From a virus: DNA of 45,698 bases. The position numbers and the translations under genes were made by a program. Every line of letters starts with the position of its first letter. The first letter of the stretch is position 1. Under the pieces are notes generated by a model, which worked only from the letters and a program-made list of their open reading frames with translations, was not told the origin of the DNA and searched no databases. The stretch is from IMG/VR virus record IMGVR_UViG_3300046791_000318, positions 1 to 45,698 of that record, one strand, 5' to 3'. This document shows, one piece after another, positions 31,991 through 39,424 of this stretch.

Positions 31991-32327
31991 TCGATCCTCC
32001 GCTCGGTTCCTCGGATTCGTTCTCCGAGGCAACCCCGGCGACCCAACCGAGCCGATAGGCCCGTCTGAGCGCGTTGCCGAGTTCCACTGTGAAGGCGTTG
32101 CCGCCTCGCTCTTCTGGTGGACAGCCTTCGACGAGCGAGATGGCCTCGTCGTCCAAGGCGCTCAGGTCGTCCTCTCTCGTCGTCGTGCGATTCAAGAGCG
32201 CCTCGAGCTCGGCGACCCTTCGTTTCAGGACGTTGATCGGAAGTCCTGGACAGTCATGCTCAACCGGACTCCAAATCCCCAGCGCAACGTAGGGGATGAC
32301 GTCTTTACCGCACCGTTCGCAGATCAT
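31983..32327 (-). CDS. Zinc-finger and coiled-coil protein
   Basis: This 114-residue protein starts MICERCGKDVIPY, a CxxC knuckle, followed by HDCPGLP that may complete the site. A leucine-rich coiled coil (INVLKRRVAELEALLNR) and helices with GNALRRAYRLGW follow. It is one of several small Cys-motif proteins in the leftward operon. Its stop overlaps the next ATG by eight bases. Function unknown. Confidence 0.6.
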   Translation of the reverse strand: MICERCGKDVIPYVALGIWSPVEHDCPGLPINVLKRRVAELEALLNRTTTREDDLSALDDEAISLVEGCPPEERGGNAFTVELGNALRRAYRLGWVAGVASENESEEPSGGSNG

Positions 32328-32521
32328 CCCTTGCTCCTCTTCGGCGAGGGTCGACGGATCGCCTTCGCGTCAATCAATGCTTTCTGTCGTACCGCCCAGC
32401 AAGGTGTGCAGATCCGCTCGGAGGGGTTGCTTCCGATGACGTGCCAGTCCGATGGGATCTCGTTCGGCTTCGGGGCGTCGGTCTCGCACCAATCGCACGA
32501 GTAGATCTTTCGTTCACCCAT
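32324..32521 (-). CDS. Small two-CxxC protein
   Basis: This 65-residue protein starts MGERKIYSCDWCETDAP and has a second CxxC (RICTPCW), giving a four-Cys zinc ribbon of about 35 residues. The C-terminus is basic (RRPSPKRSKG). The start at 32521 is chosen because it overlaps the upstream stop in an ATGGGTGA unit. Likely binds nucleic acid or protein; no specific family. Confidence 0.6.
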   Translation of the reverse strand: MGERKIYSCDWCETDAPKPNEIPSDWHVIGSNPSERICTPCWAVRQKALIDAKAIRRPSPKRSKG

Positions 32522-32723
32522 TGTCCGTGCTCCGAATCGGCGAGACCACGTACTTGACGCACCGAACAGTGAAGAAGTCACCCCGGCCGGTCTCGCTCAG
32601 ATAGCGCGCAGCATCCGTTTTGGCTTCGGCTCGCGTCGCGTAGAAAAAGGGCATGTAGCTGACCTCCCCGTCGTCGTCGCGAAGACGCGCTAGCCACACG
32701 TGCCTGTCGATGGTGTCAGCCAT
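32514..32723 (-). CDS. Hypothetical protein (small alpha/beta)
   Basis: This 69-residue protein starts MADTIDRHVWLARLRDD, has EVSYMPFFYATRAEAKTDAARYL and ends SPIRSTDNG. The strand-helix-strand order suggests a compact alpha/beta fold such as those that regulate nucleases or restriction, but nothing specific. The last residues STDNG are shared with the upstream gene because the eight-base overlap (GACAATGGSTGA) is duplicated. Confidence 0.55.
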   Translation of the reverse strand: MADTIDRHVWLARLRDDDGEVSYMPFFYATRAEAKTDAARYLSETGRGDFFTVRCVKYVVSPIRSTDNG

Positions 32724-33366
32724 TGTCAGTGCTCCCGGTCGGCACAGATCCGAAAAGAGACCCTTGCCTGTTTGCGTCATGCCACCAGCGCTCGAACCGA
32801 GCCCAGTGCGATCCGGGGCCAACGCTCCAGAGCATCTGCGAGGAGTCGGCCGAGTCGGCCCCGCAGTCGAGCGCCGCCTTCAGGCGGTTCTCCGTCGAGA
32901 CGCGGGCATAGTGGAATCGCTTGCCATGCTCGTGCGCGAGCTCGCGCCACATGGGAGCGGTGGCCTTGAACGCGTCAGTGCCGCCCAGGAAGAGCCCGGC
33001 GAGATCGGGGAGCACGGCGGCGACTTCGGCGCGCGTCATGCCGTCTTGGACAGCGAGATACCACGGCAGGTCAGGGAGCACGGCACGCCAGCGGAGCGAG
33101 TGAGCGATCGACGCCGAGCCCCCGCCGACGATGTCGGGGAGCACGGCCAGCGTCGGAGCGTGCAGGCCTTCGGAGGCCTCGACGCTCTTCAGGAAGGCGG
33201 CGGCGCTCCACTTCGTCTGAGCCTTCCAGGCCGAGAACACGCCGTTGTCTAGCGCCCATGGCTCGCCCTTGCGCGGGGTCGGCTTCTCGACGAAGAGCCT
33301 TCCCCAGCCGTTGGCGCGAGCGCGATCGATCATCCGATGCGTGCGCGTGGAGCCGATGAACAGCAT
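32716..33366 (-). CDS. dpdA: DpdA-like DNA transglycosylase (7-deazaguanine insertion)
   Basis: This 216-residue protein follows queC in a TGATG overlap. Its segments parallel the phage DpdA family, relatives of tRNA-guanine transglycosylase that swap guanine in DNA for a 7-deazaguanine base. They are MLFIGSTRTHRM, WALDNGVFSAW (D40), LAVLPDIVGG (D78, a candidate catalytic acid), PWYLAVQDGM (like the PVLQGW strand), GLFLGGTDAF (the base-binding GG) and a late ADSADSSQMLW. The barrel-like order of strands is the same. It is short for TGT (about 370) but like compact phage DpdA. An alternative is an unrelated TIM-barrel protein, but adjacency to queC makes DNA modification the best reading. Confidence 0.72.
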   Translation of the reverse strand: MLFIGSTRTHRMIDRARANGWGRLFVEKPTPRKGEPWALDNGVFSAWKAQTKWSAAAFLKSVEASEGLHAPTLAVLPDIVGGGSASIAHSLRWRAVLPDLPWYLAVQDGMTRAEVAAVLPDLAGLFLGGTDAFKATAPMWRELAHEHGKRFHYARVSTENRLKAALDCGADSADSSQMLWSVGPGSHWARFERWWHDANRQGSLFGSVPTGSTDNG

Positions 33367-34064
33367 CACGCAACCTCTCGCTGCGGATCGCCGCCAGTCA
33401 TCTTCACGGGCGTGCAGAGGTCCTCGATGCCGAGCCCGGCGAACCCGGCCGCACGCTTGACGCAGGCGCCGCACGTGCCGCACGGGCCCTCGCTGCGGTA
33501 GCAGGACCAGGACCGACGCACGAGGTCGAAGGCCTTCTCGTCGGGCTGAACCGCGTACAGGATCTGCTGCTTCGCCATGTCGGCCCACGGCGTCTTGATG
33601 GCCACCAGCCGAGCGCAGGCATTTGTGAGCGCGAATGCGAGGTGAGCCAGGACCACGGGCCGGCAGTCCGGGAACCCGGCCTGGTCCTCCGCACACGCCC
33701 CGATGACGATGTCGAAGGCGTCAGGCCACCACGTGCAGGCGTGGGCAACGGCGATGGTCGCGAAGAGCGCATTCCGACCGGGGACAAATGCGCGGTCGAT
33801 GCCGCAGGCCAGGCCAGGCGCTGGGATCTCGCCCAGGATGCCGGCGGGTTGCTGCGGGCGGAGGGCGTCGGCGACCGCGATCCCGACGTACGGCACACCG
33901 AGCGTGTCGCAGGCGCGACGGGCCGACGTGAGCTCGGCGTCGCGGTTCGCCTGGCCGTAGTCGATCCCGAAGGCGCGGACGTCGGTGTAGCGCTGGATTG
34001 CCCAGCAAAGGGCGGCGGTCGAGTCGAGCCCTCCGGAGAGGAGGACCACGGCGTGCTGAATCAT
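33366..34064 (-). CDS. queC: 7-cyano-7-deazaguanine synthase (QueC)
   Basis: This 232-residue enzyme turns 7-carboxy-7-deazaguanine into preQ0 using ATP and ammonia. It has the PP-loop SGGLDST (residues 10-16), GIDYGQ (33-38), FVPGRNALFATIA (93-105), and the C-terminal zinc site CYRSEGPCGTCGAC (Cys188, 195, 198 and 201). All diagnostic residues are present and the length is full. It starts in an ATGA overlap and ends in a TGATG overlap with the DpdA-like gene. No FolE, QueD or QueE is in the window, so precursors must come from host metabolism. Confidence 0.95.
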   Translation of the reverse strand: MIQHAVVLLSGGLDSTAALCWAIQRYTDVRAFGIDYGQANRDAELTSARRACDTLGVPYVGIAVADALRPQQPAGILGEIPAPGLACGIDRAFVPGRNALFATIAVAHACTWWPDAFDIVIGACAEDQAGFPDCRPVVLAHLAFALTNACARLVAIKTPWADMAKQQILYAVQPDEKAFDLVRRSWSCYRSEGPCGTCGACVKRAAGFAGLGIEDLCTPVKMTGGDPQREVA

Positions 34065-34396
34065 CGATCTCCTCCTGGGGCTGTGCCCTTCTCACGCACG
34101 GTTCTTGAGCGGTACATGTGCTCGCGCAACGCGAGCGTCTTCTTCAGCAGCCTCCCATACGAGGCGTCGGGATCGTGAAGCGGGACCGGATCCATCTCGT
34201 AGTCTGCGAGGAGATCCAGCGCCTCGTCACACACGGCCTTCTCCAGCCGTCCGCGTTCGAGCGAGAGCCGATACGCCACCTTCGCGATGTTCGCCAACGC
34301 CGGAACAAGGTCCGGCGACGCGTCCGGATCGACGTGCGCCACACATGTTCCACCGCCCTCGATAGGGATCGTGATCGGGATGTGCTTACGAGCCAT
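34061..34396 (-). CDS. Hypothetical protein upstream of queC
   Basis: This 111-residue protein starts MARKHIPITIPIEGGGTCVA and is alpha-rich afterwards (VPALANIAKVAYRLSLERGR, then KAVCDEALDLLADYEMD). It has no metal motif. The start at 34396 overlaps the upstream stop by 11 bases; an upstream in-frame extension is shadow sequence. It overlaps queC by four bases, so it could be linked to the modification pathway, but that is only proximity. Confidence 0.55.
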   Translation of the reverse strand: MARKHIPITIPIEGGGTCVAHVDPDASPDLVPALANIAKVAYRLSLERGRLEKAVCDEALDLLADYEMDPVPLHDPDASYGRLLKKTLALREHMYRSRTVREKGTAPGGDR

Positions 34397-35408
34397 CGGG
34401 CTCCTCCAACCGTTCGATGAGTTGTTGCAACGTCCTTCGCTCCGTCCACGCCTCGACGAGCGCCCGCGACGGGCCCTTCCCCTTGGACTCGGGCCACGCG
34501 TCAGCGAACTTGCGCTCTTCGGTGCGGCACGTCTCGATGCGTTGCTCGGCCCATCGACGAATCGCATCTGAGGGTGGTCTCGCCGTCTCTGCCCGATTCC
34601 GCTGGACCGCCTCTTCTTCGAGCACTTCCACGTGGTACCTCTTTCCCTCGTAGCAGCCGCGACAGACCTCCACCTCGGTCCAGACGTGCTCGTTCGATTC
34701 GGCGCACCCGCACACCGTGCAGACGAGCGGCTCCGGCAGCGCCTTGTCCGTCCGGAGACCCTTGGCGCGACCGAGGCAATCGGCGATCGACCCACCGCCG
34801 AGTGCTGCACAGAATTCGCCGATGATGCCCCAGGCCATCTCGTGGTCCGACTTGCCGTGATACCGCGTCGCGATCTGCTCGGCGGGCTCCGCCTCGGGCG
34901 AGCGAGACCAGAGGCACCGTCGTTCACCCTTCGGAGGGGTGTTCTCCTCGATGAGCCTGTCAACCAACGCCTGCGCCTCGGGGTCGATGGTTCGCGCCTC
35001 GCTTGTCCGTTGCTTGTTTTTGATGTCTCGCCAGAAGTGCACGCCGGGAGGTAGAAGCGCGGGTCTCTCCCCGCCGTCACCGCTTCCAGGCCCCTGCGCT
35101 GCGGTTGCCGTAGCTACGATCCTGGTATCGCCCTGTTGCCGGAGTTGCGGGTCAGCACATCCCAGGGATTTAGACCCTGGGGTAGCCGGCGCTGAAGAGT
35201 CTTGGGTCTCGCTCACGGAAGGCACCTCCGAGAACATTGCCGCCGCGAGTTCTCTTGGGTTGTCCGCACCGTCGCTGATGGCGAAGAGGCAGGCCTCAAG
35301 ATCCACGATGCGGTCTATTAGGGGCCCCTGCTGAGCCTCGGCTCTGAGGGCTCGCTCCTGCTCGTTCGTCGCGATACGAAACCAGCGGTCCTCGGGAGTC
35401 TCGTTCAC
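34386..35408 (-). CDS. Large hypothetical protein with zinc finger
   Basis: This 340-residue protein has a helical start (about 1-60), a linker rich in Ser/Pro/Gln (about 60-115) and FWRDIKNKQRTSEA. It then has an AWGIIGEFCAALGGGSIADCL segment and a finger CTVCGC...CRGC (about 230-260). The last 80 residues are helical and charged. The combination of a finger with Trp- and Arg-rich helices suggests DNA or RNA handling. No known family is recognised. It overlaps both neighbours by four or more bases. Confidence 0.55.
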   Translation of the reverse strand: MNETPEDRWFRIATNEQERALRAEAQQGPLIDRIVDLEACLFAISDGADNPRELAAAMFSEVPSVSETQDSSAPATPGSKSLGCADPQLRQQGDTRIVATATAAQGPGSGDGGERPALLPPGVHFWRDIKNKQRTSEARTIDPEAQALVDRLIEENTPPKGERRCLWSRSPEAEPAEQIATRYHGKSDHEMAWGIIGEFCAALGGGSIADCLGRAKGLRTDKALPEPLVCTVCGCAESNEHVWTEVEVCRGCYEGKRYHVEVLEEEAVQRNRAETARPPSDAIRRWAEQRIETCRTEERKFADAWPESKGKGPSRALVEAWTERRTLQQLIERLEEPDGS

Positions 35409-35809
35409 CGGTCACCTTCCGTTTGGTCTGTGCGTGGGGATGGCACGGGTGGGCGCGGATCTACGAACAGGCATCGCACCTTCGCGCGATGGGCTCGGTA
35501 GACCATGTCGTCGGTCCCTTTGCCGCCGCGGAACGCGACCACCCGATCTGGGTTCTGCTCGTCGAGCATTTGTTGGTTTCGGATTGGGCCCGCCTTGCGT
35601 CCGTACCGTTCCCATTCCGCTGGGTAGACGCGCGTGGGGATGTTTCGTAGGTGCGCCCACCGCGAGGCCAGTTCGTCGGCCCCACGTGCGCCTCCGCAAA
35701 CAATCAGCCCGATGGGCTTGCGGGCATGCAAGTGATCCAGCGCACCCTTGAGACGCTCCCAGTCGCTGTAGTCGCGACCTCCGCAGACAAGCACGGTAAT
35801 CCCGCTCAT
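35405..35809 (-). CDS. SLOG/DUF2493-family nucleotide-binding protein (YspA-like)
   Basis: This 134-residue protein has the Rossmann-like SLOG pattern: VLVCGGRDYSDW (residues 6-17), a helix, LIVCGGARGADELASRWA (about 35-52), PAEWERYGRKAGPIRNQQML (about 63-82) and VVAFRGGKGTDDMV. It is full-length for the YspA group. SLOG domains bind nucleotides or nucleotide derivatives and are found in signalling and defence systems; phage members are common but have no confirmed function. It overlaps both neighbours. Confidence 0.85.
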   Translation of the reverse strand: MSGITVLVCGGRDYSDWERLKGALDHLHARKPIGLIVCGGARGADELASRWAHLRNIPTRVYPAEWERYGRKAGPIRNQQMLDEQNPDRVVAFRGGKGTDDMVYRAHRAKVRCLFVDPRPPVPSPRTDQTEGDR

Positions 35810-36060
35810 CGTCCCCCCTGACCCTCGGATGATGGCGGCATCACCCGTGCCCTACGCTCGTCCCTGCACGACGCGCACATGTATTTCTCGCCAGGCGCTC
35901 GCGGATGGCGCGCGCAGAAGCAGCACAAACCCTTCGTCGGCATGCTGAACGGCTCGGCGGGAGGAGCAGGAGCAGGCACGCCCGCCGGCTCCGGGTGGAG
36001 CCAGCGTCGGCCTTCGACGATGAGCGCGTCGAGCGCGAGGCGGGCGAGCTGGCGGATCAT
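35806..36060 (-). CDS. Small zinc-ribbon protein
   Basis: This 84-residue protein has a helical N-terminus, a proline/alanine linker and a two-knuckle ribbon (CCFCARH, then YMCASCRDERR). The C-terminal basic part follows. Four cysteines at usual ribbon spacing suggest one zinc. It is in the same overlapped operon. Function unknown. Confidence 0.6.
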   Translation of the reverse strand: MIRQLARLALDALIVEGRRWLHPEPAGVPAPAPPAEPFSMPTKGLCCFCARHPRAPGEKYMCASCRDERRARVMPPSSEGQGGR

Positions 36061-37124
36061 GCGGCCTGGCCTCGACGTGTGCGCGGCTTCGTTCCGCCTC
36101 CGCTGACCCGAAGGCCGTTGCTCTTCGTAAAGCGGTAGTAGAGCCCGCCGAGTTGCTCATCGGTCGCGCCGAGCTCCTTGCAGAGAGCGAGGGCGCGCTC
36201 CTTGTCCAGCGCCTCCACCTTCGCGGTCGTCTCCTTCAACATGCGACCGTCGTCCGTCGCCCACCCTTCCGCGGGCACGAGCGCTTTGATCGCGTCCTTC
36301 TTGGCCTTGATCCATGCGTCCATGAGTCGGAGCACGTCCACCAGCCAGATCGCTTGGTCCGCCGACGCGATGGGATCGGTGATGCGGTACTCCGCGCGCC
36401 GCACGAGCGACTCTGCTGGGATGACCTCCGCGACCTCTGCGATTGCCGCAGTGCCGAGCGGGCAGGAAAGGCGGGCGGGGCAGTACAGCTCACCGCAGTG
36501 TGATCCGGGCATGGGCTCTGCGACCGGGATAGCCTCAAGCTGCTCCGCGACCTCCCCAGCGATGGCCATGAGGGCGAACGCATCGAGGTCCTCGCGGCAC
36601 ACCTCCGTCACGCCGCTGGCGCGCACCTCGAGGGCCGCGACCGTGGCATGCTCCACGCCGTAGGCGCGCGCCGCCATGAGGCCGAGCATGCGAAGCTGGG
36701 GCCCCGCACCCGAGCCGTCACCGGTCTTGTAGTCGTACACCGTGACGCTCTCCGATTCTGGGTGCCAGACCACGAGGTCCGCGGTGCCGCACAGCCGCCC
36801 TTTCCCCGCAGAGTAGTCGCGCTCTGACTCCACCAGTTGCTCCGCCGTGTCCGTAGCCGGGTCCCACGCAAAGGCGACCTCTGAAAGGATGGTGGCGAGC
36901 CCATCAAACGGTAGCGCGTCGTACCACGCGCACGCGTGCTTGAACTCCTGACAGATGTCGTCGTCGACGACAGCGGAGGTCCCCATGGCGTGTGCGTGCA
37001 TCGCTCTATGAAAGCGCGTGCCGCGGTCGGCGAAGGACGATGATGTCGTCGTCCACTCCATATCTGGCTGCGCCCACGCTTGGCAGTAGGACAGCAGGCC
37101 CACCTTCGACGCGGTTACTCGCAC
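36057..37124 (-). CDS. PD-(D/E)XK exonuclease with Cys cluster (Cas4/DUF2800-like)
   Basis: This 355-residue protein carries the nuclease core. It has a SEVAF glutamate (E82), GTADLVVW (D116), VYDYKTG (D131, K133) and a following PQLRMLG (Q143), the PD-(D/E)XK set in the Cas4/RecB order. Further on there is CGELYCPARLSCPLG (about 209-223), a cysteine group that in relatives binds an Fe-S cluster. The N-terminus has GTRFHRAMHAH, the leading motif with histidine. Next to a Bet-type annealing protein, it fits the exonuclease of a two-component recombination system. Confidence 0.8.
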   Translation of the reverse strand: MRVTASKVGLLSYCQAWAQPDMEWTTTSSSFADRGTRFHRAMHAHAMGTSAVVDDDICQEFKHACAWYDALPFDGLATILSEVAFAWDPATDTAEQLVESERDYSAGKGRLCGTADLVVWHPESESVTVYDYKTGDGSGAGPQLRMLGLMAARAYGVEHATVAALEVRASGVTEVCREDLDAFALMAIAGEVAEQLEAIPVAEPMPGSHCGELYCPARLSCPLGTAAIAEVAEVIPAESLVRRAEYRITDPIASADQAIWLVDVLRLMDAWIKAKKDAIKALVPAEGWATDDGRMLKETTAKVEALDKERALALCKELGATDEQLGGLYYRFTKSNGLRVSGGGTKPRTRRGQAA

Positions 37125-38002
37125 GGTCCCACCTCCTCGTTCGCATCGTTGAGGTCGGCCGCGTCGGGCTCTGGCTCACTCTCGCGTTCGCCTCGAATCA
37201 GCTTCCCTTTCGCGACCGTCGCAGCCGCAAGGGCGGCCTTCTGGGCTTCGGTGATGACGCCGGCCTTGAACGCCTTGATCGCGTCGCGCGCGATGGCCTT
37301 GAGGGCCTGCTCCGTCTCCGCCGCGTCGATGCGTGTGGAGAGCGCCTCGCACGTGCCGGCGTCGGCGTGCGGCGGCAGCTTGGCCGGCTCCTTGTGCGCA
37401 ATCTGTCGAGGGCGCGGCTCCGGGTTTTCCGCCTGATCCATCTCCTCGGACACGTAGACCTTGGCGAGGACCGCGGGGAACGCCTTGCGGAGCGCCAAGG
37501 CCTCGGCGCATTTCGCTAGCTGGTTATGCGGCATCTGCTTCCAGAACCGCGTTGGTGCGCCCTCGCGCGTCGTCTGGACGTACTCCTCCCATCGCGCCAC
37601 GCCGACCGCCGGACGCGGCCAATCCCTCCGCCACACGCGCACGCGAGCGAGAACGACGTTTTTGCCCTCGTCATACTCGTACTCCGGCTCGTCCTGGCCC
37701 GCGTAGAGCCCGGTTTGCTCCGCCTTGATCCGGAAGGAGTCGATTGACGCCTGAACCGCCCACTTGTCGCGCTTCGTTTGCGAGTCGTAGCGCTTCACGA
37801 AGTAGCACTCGCCGAGGATCGGGTTCAGCCCGCGAGCCTCCGCGATTGCGATGAGGGCGTGCGCTTCCGAGGCCGACGCACCACCACAGCACGTGTCGAG
37901 GATGACCTTCCGTTCGTCCTCGCTGAACCGCGTAGACAGGTTGGCTTTCGCCAGGCCCGGCCCCGCACGCATCATCGTCGCCACCTCTCCACCATTGCTC
38001 AT
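37115..38002 (-). CDS. Single-strand annealing protein (Bet/RecT-type)
   Basis: This 295-residue protein has the Bet-family pattern: GLNPILGECYFVKRYD (about 58-73), QASIDSFRIKAEQTGLYAG, RVWRRDWPRPAV, FWKQMPHNQLAKCAEALALRK and KAFPAVLAKVYVSEEMD. It anneals complementary strands exposed by the partner nuclease at 36057-37124 and mediates phage recombination. The C-terminal 95 residues are charged and variable, often the part that binds SSB or oligomer partners. It starts at ATG 38002. The system resembles lambda Exo-Bet in order. Confidence 0.85.
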   Translation of the reverse strand: MSNGGEVATMMRAGPGLAKANLSTRFSEDERKVILDTCCGGASASEAHALIAIAEARGLNPILGECYFVKRYDSQTKRDKWAVQASIDSFRIKAEQTGLYAGQDEPEYEYDEGKNVVLARVRVWRRDWPRPAVGVARWEEYVQTTREGAPTRFWKQMPHNQLAKCAEALALRKAFPAVLAKVYVSEEMDQAENPEPRPRQIAHKEPAKLPPHADAGTCEALSTRIDAAETEQALKAIARDAIKAFKAGVITEAQKAALAAATVAKGKLIRGERESEPEPDAADLNDANEEVGPCE

Positions 38003-38238
38003 CGTCCGTCCTCCTTGGCGAGCACGACGCCCGCGATGCGATGCAGTTCCCTCAACTCATCGGGCGACAGCCACAACTCGACGATCCGCTCATTGCGTAT
38101 GTGGGCCAGTAACCAGCGCCGCCCATCGTCTACGCGGAGGATCCCGATCCTGTTGCCAGGCGGGAGCGGGTAGTCGGCCGGCTCGCACTTCGCGAGTGGC
38201 TTCGGAAGCAACCTCAGGTGTCCGGCGCGCGTCTTCAT
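37999..38238 (-). CDS. Hypothetical small protein
   Basis: This 79-residue protein starts MKTRAGHLRLLPKPLAKC and has beta strands WLLAHIRNERIVELWLS followed by a helix. GAGGGTCAA precedes the ATG at 38238. It overlaps the annealing-protein gene by four bases. No family recognised. Confidence 0.55.
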   Translation of the reverse strand: MKTRAGHLRLLPKPLAKCEPADYPLPPGNRIGILRVDDGRRWLLAHIRNERIVELWLSPDELRELHRIAGVVLAKEDGR

Positions 38239-38513
38239 TTGACCCTCCGAATGGAGTCGGCGATTGCCTCTCCGGTCTCTTCCCAATGCCGCTGCGTCGC
38301 GAGACACGGCGCGCATGCGCACGTATCCGCGTGAAACACCCCCTTCGCTTCACGCTGCTTTCGCCGCGAGTAGTGCATGGCGCAGAGGCCGTGCGCGCGG
38401 TGGAGGAGCCCGCAGCCGGGCACCCCGCACGCACGACGCGTCCTGACGGACCGATGCGGCCGAACGGCGTACCTCTCGGCAAGCGCGGCTTGCGTTCCGG
38501 GCCGGGCCTTCAA
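38235..38513 (-). CDS. Small protein with finger resembling HNH-endonuclease N-termini
   Basis: This 92-residue protein has CGVPGCGLLHRAHGLCAMHY (about 29-48), a C-x4-C-x11-C-x2-H pattern. It then has HADTCACAPC (about 61-70). The first finger looks like the ones at the N-terminus of the endonuclease at 44589-45074 (CHPDRPHVARGLCSACY). It lacks an HNH core, so it may be a degenerate or DNA-binding relative. In the leftward overlapped operon. Confidence 0.55.
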   Translation of the reverse strand: MKARPGTQAALAERYAVRPHRSVRTRRACGVPGCGLLHRAHGLCAMHYSRRKQREAKGVFHADTCACAPCLATQRHWEETGEAIADSIRRVK

Positions 38514-38767
38514 TGGACCCGCCTTGCGTCGTGAAGTTCATCCTCGAGGGCGCCGCACTGCTTCTCCGCCTGCAGCGCTCGCGCGCGCCACTTGTCGCGT
38601 TCCTCGAGGATGTCCGCGAGCCCCAGCGTCACGGCCGCGAGCGCCAGCGCCGAGCGACAGCCCGCGCAGTGAGCATCGTCGGGACGGTGGGCATACTGCA
38701 TGACGCAGTGACACCGCGGGCACGCCTGCTCCCACCAGCGCCCGACCCAACGGCCGTCGCCGATCAC
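38510..38767 (-). CDS. Zinc-finger plus coiled-coil protein
   Basis: This 85-residue protein has CPRCHCVMQYAHRPDDAHCAG (about 16-36; CxxC...HCxxC) then a coiled coil (ILEERDKWRARALQAEKQCG). The combination recurs in this operon. Function unknown. Confidence 0.55.
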   Translation of the reverse strand: MIGDGRWVGRWWEQACPRCHCVMQYAHRPDDAHCAGCRSALALAAVTLGLADILEERDKWRARALQAEKQCGALEDELHDARRVH

Positions 38768-38946
38768 TTGCCACCTCGACGCTCGGGGCGGCTAGGCCAA
38801 TAGGAGAGGTGTCCGGCGCAGCGCGCGACCGAGATGCCCGCGACGGAGCTACCGCAGACCTCGCAGGTCTCGCGAGGCGGCGTCACGTCGGCGACGCTCG
38901 GCATGACGTCGTGCGGCCCGCTCGACTTCCAGGCGTCGTAACTCAC
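38764..38946 (-). CDS. Small Cys-motif protein
   Basis: This 60-residue protein uses GTG 38946, which overlaps the upstream stop (GTGA). It has TCEVCGSSVAGISVARCAGH, a CxxC...C-x2-H finger, and a basic end. Longer in-frame extension upstream is unlikely because it would run through the previous gene. Function unknown. Confidence 0.55.
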   Translation of the reverse strand: MSYDAWKSSGPHDVMPSVADVTPPRETCEVCGSSVAGISVARCAGHLSYWPSRPERRGGK

Positions 38947-39134
38947 GCCGACACCGCCCTCGTCAGCGTCGCGCCGCAGTCGAGGCACGTGCGCATCTCG
39001 CACGAGCCGGCCTCCCACGTGCCCTGGTACTTGCGCCGCTCCCAAGGCGTGGACGGCTTGCAAAAGCACTCTGGCGCCGCGGCTGCGTTGTAGGGCGGGG
39101 GTTGGGTTGTGCAGGTCGCGGCGTCAGAGGGCAT
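38943..39134 (-). CDS. First gene of leftward early operon, small Cys-rich protein
   Basis: This 63-residue protein has CFCKPSTPWERRKYQG and MRTCLDCGATL (CxxC). It is the first gene after promoter PL. The expected transcription start falls on its ATG, so it is probably translated from a leaderless mRNA. Function unknown. Confidence 0.6.
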   Translation of the reverse strand: MPSDAATCTTQPPPYNAAAAPECFCKPSTPWERRKYQGTWEAGSCEMRTCLDCGATLTRAVSA

Positions 39135-39169
39135 GCCCTATTGATGCTACAGCCTTGTGGTACTGTCAA
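39132..39169 (-). promoter_or_regulatory. Promoter PL for the leftward early operon
   Basis: On the minus strand TTGACA (39169-39164) is followed by 17 bases and CATCAAT (39146-39140). Then AGGGC leads directly into ATG at 39134. The -35 is a perfect consensus. The -10 is weak, but the layout equals PR at 39977-40014, matching at 27 of 38 positions. Transcription should begin at or within two bases of the start codon. The -35 overlaps CAGTAC, also found at PR and near the repressor start, and so is probably an operator. Confidence 0.65.
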
Positions 39170-39213
39170 GTAGTAGGATTGAAGTCGTCTAATTCGGCCG
39201 CAAGGCTCAGTGG

Positions 39214-39420
39214 ATGCGACTCTCCGCGCTCGTGCTCACCGCGCTTCTTGGGTGCTCGTCTGGCCGAACCGAGGCCGACTGCGAGCGCATCGCCGCCAAC
39301 ATCCGCAAGGCCGCCGCTCAGCAGGGGTTCCCGACGCAGGGGATCTGCAACAATCCCAACGCCACGGCTTTCAAGGCCGCGTGTGACGACCTCCACGCCT
39401 GCAACGACGAGGCGGACTAG
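39214..39420 (+). CDS. Small lipoprotein next to the immunity region
   Basis: This 68-residue protein starts MRLSALVLTALLGCSSG, a signal peptide with lipobox LLGC (Cys14). The mature 55 residues have four cysteines (CERIAANI, GICNN, ACDDLHAC) likely to form disulfides in the periplasm. It is rightward, isolated between the divergent early promoter and the repressor gene, which is where lysogeny genes expressed from the prophage often sit. A role in superinfection exclusion is possible by analogy, not shown. Confidence 0.65.
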   Translation: MRLSALVLTALLGCSSGRTEADCERIAANIRKAAAQQGFPTQGICNNPNATAFKAACDDLHACNDEAD

Positions 39421-39424
39421 CGGC

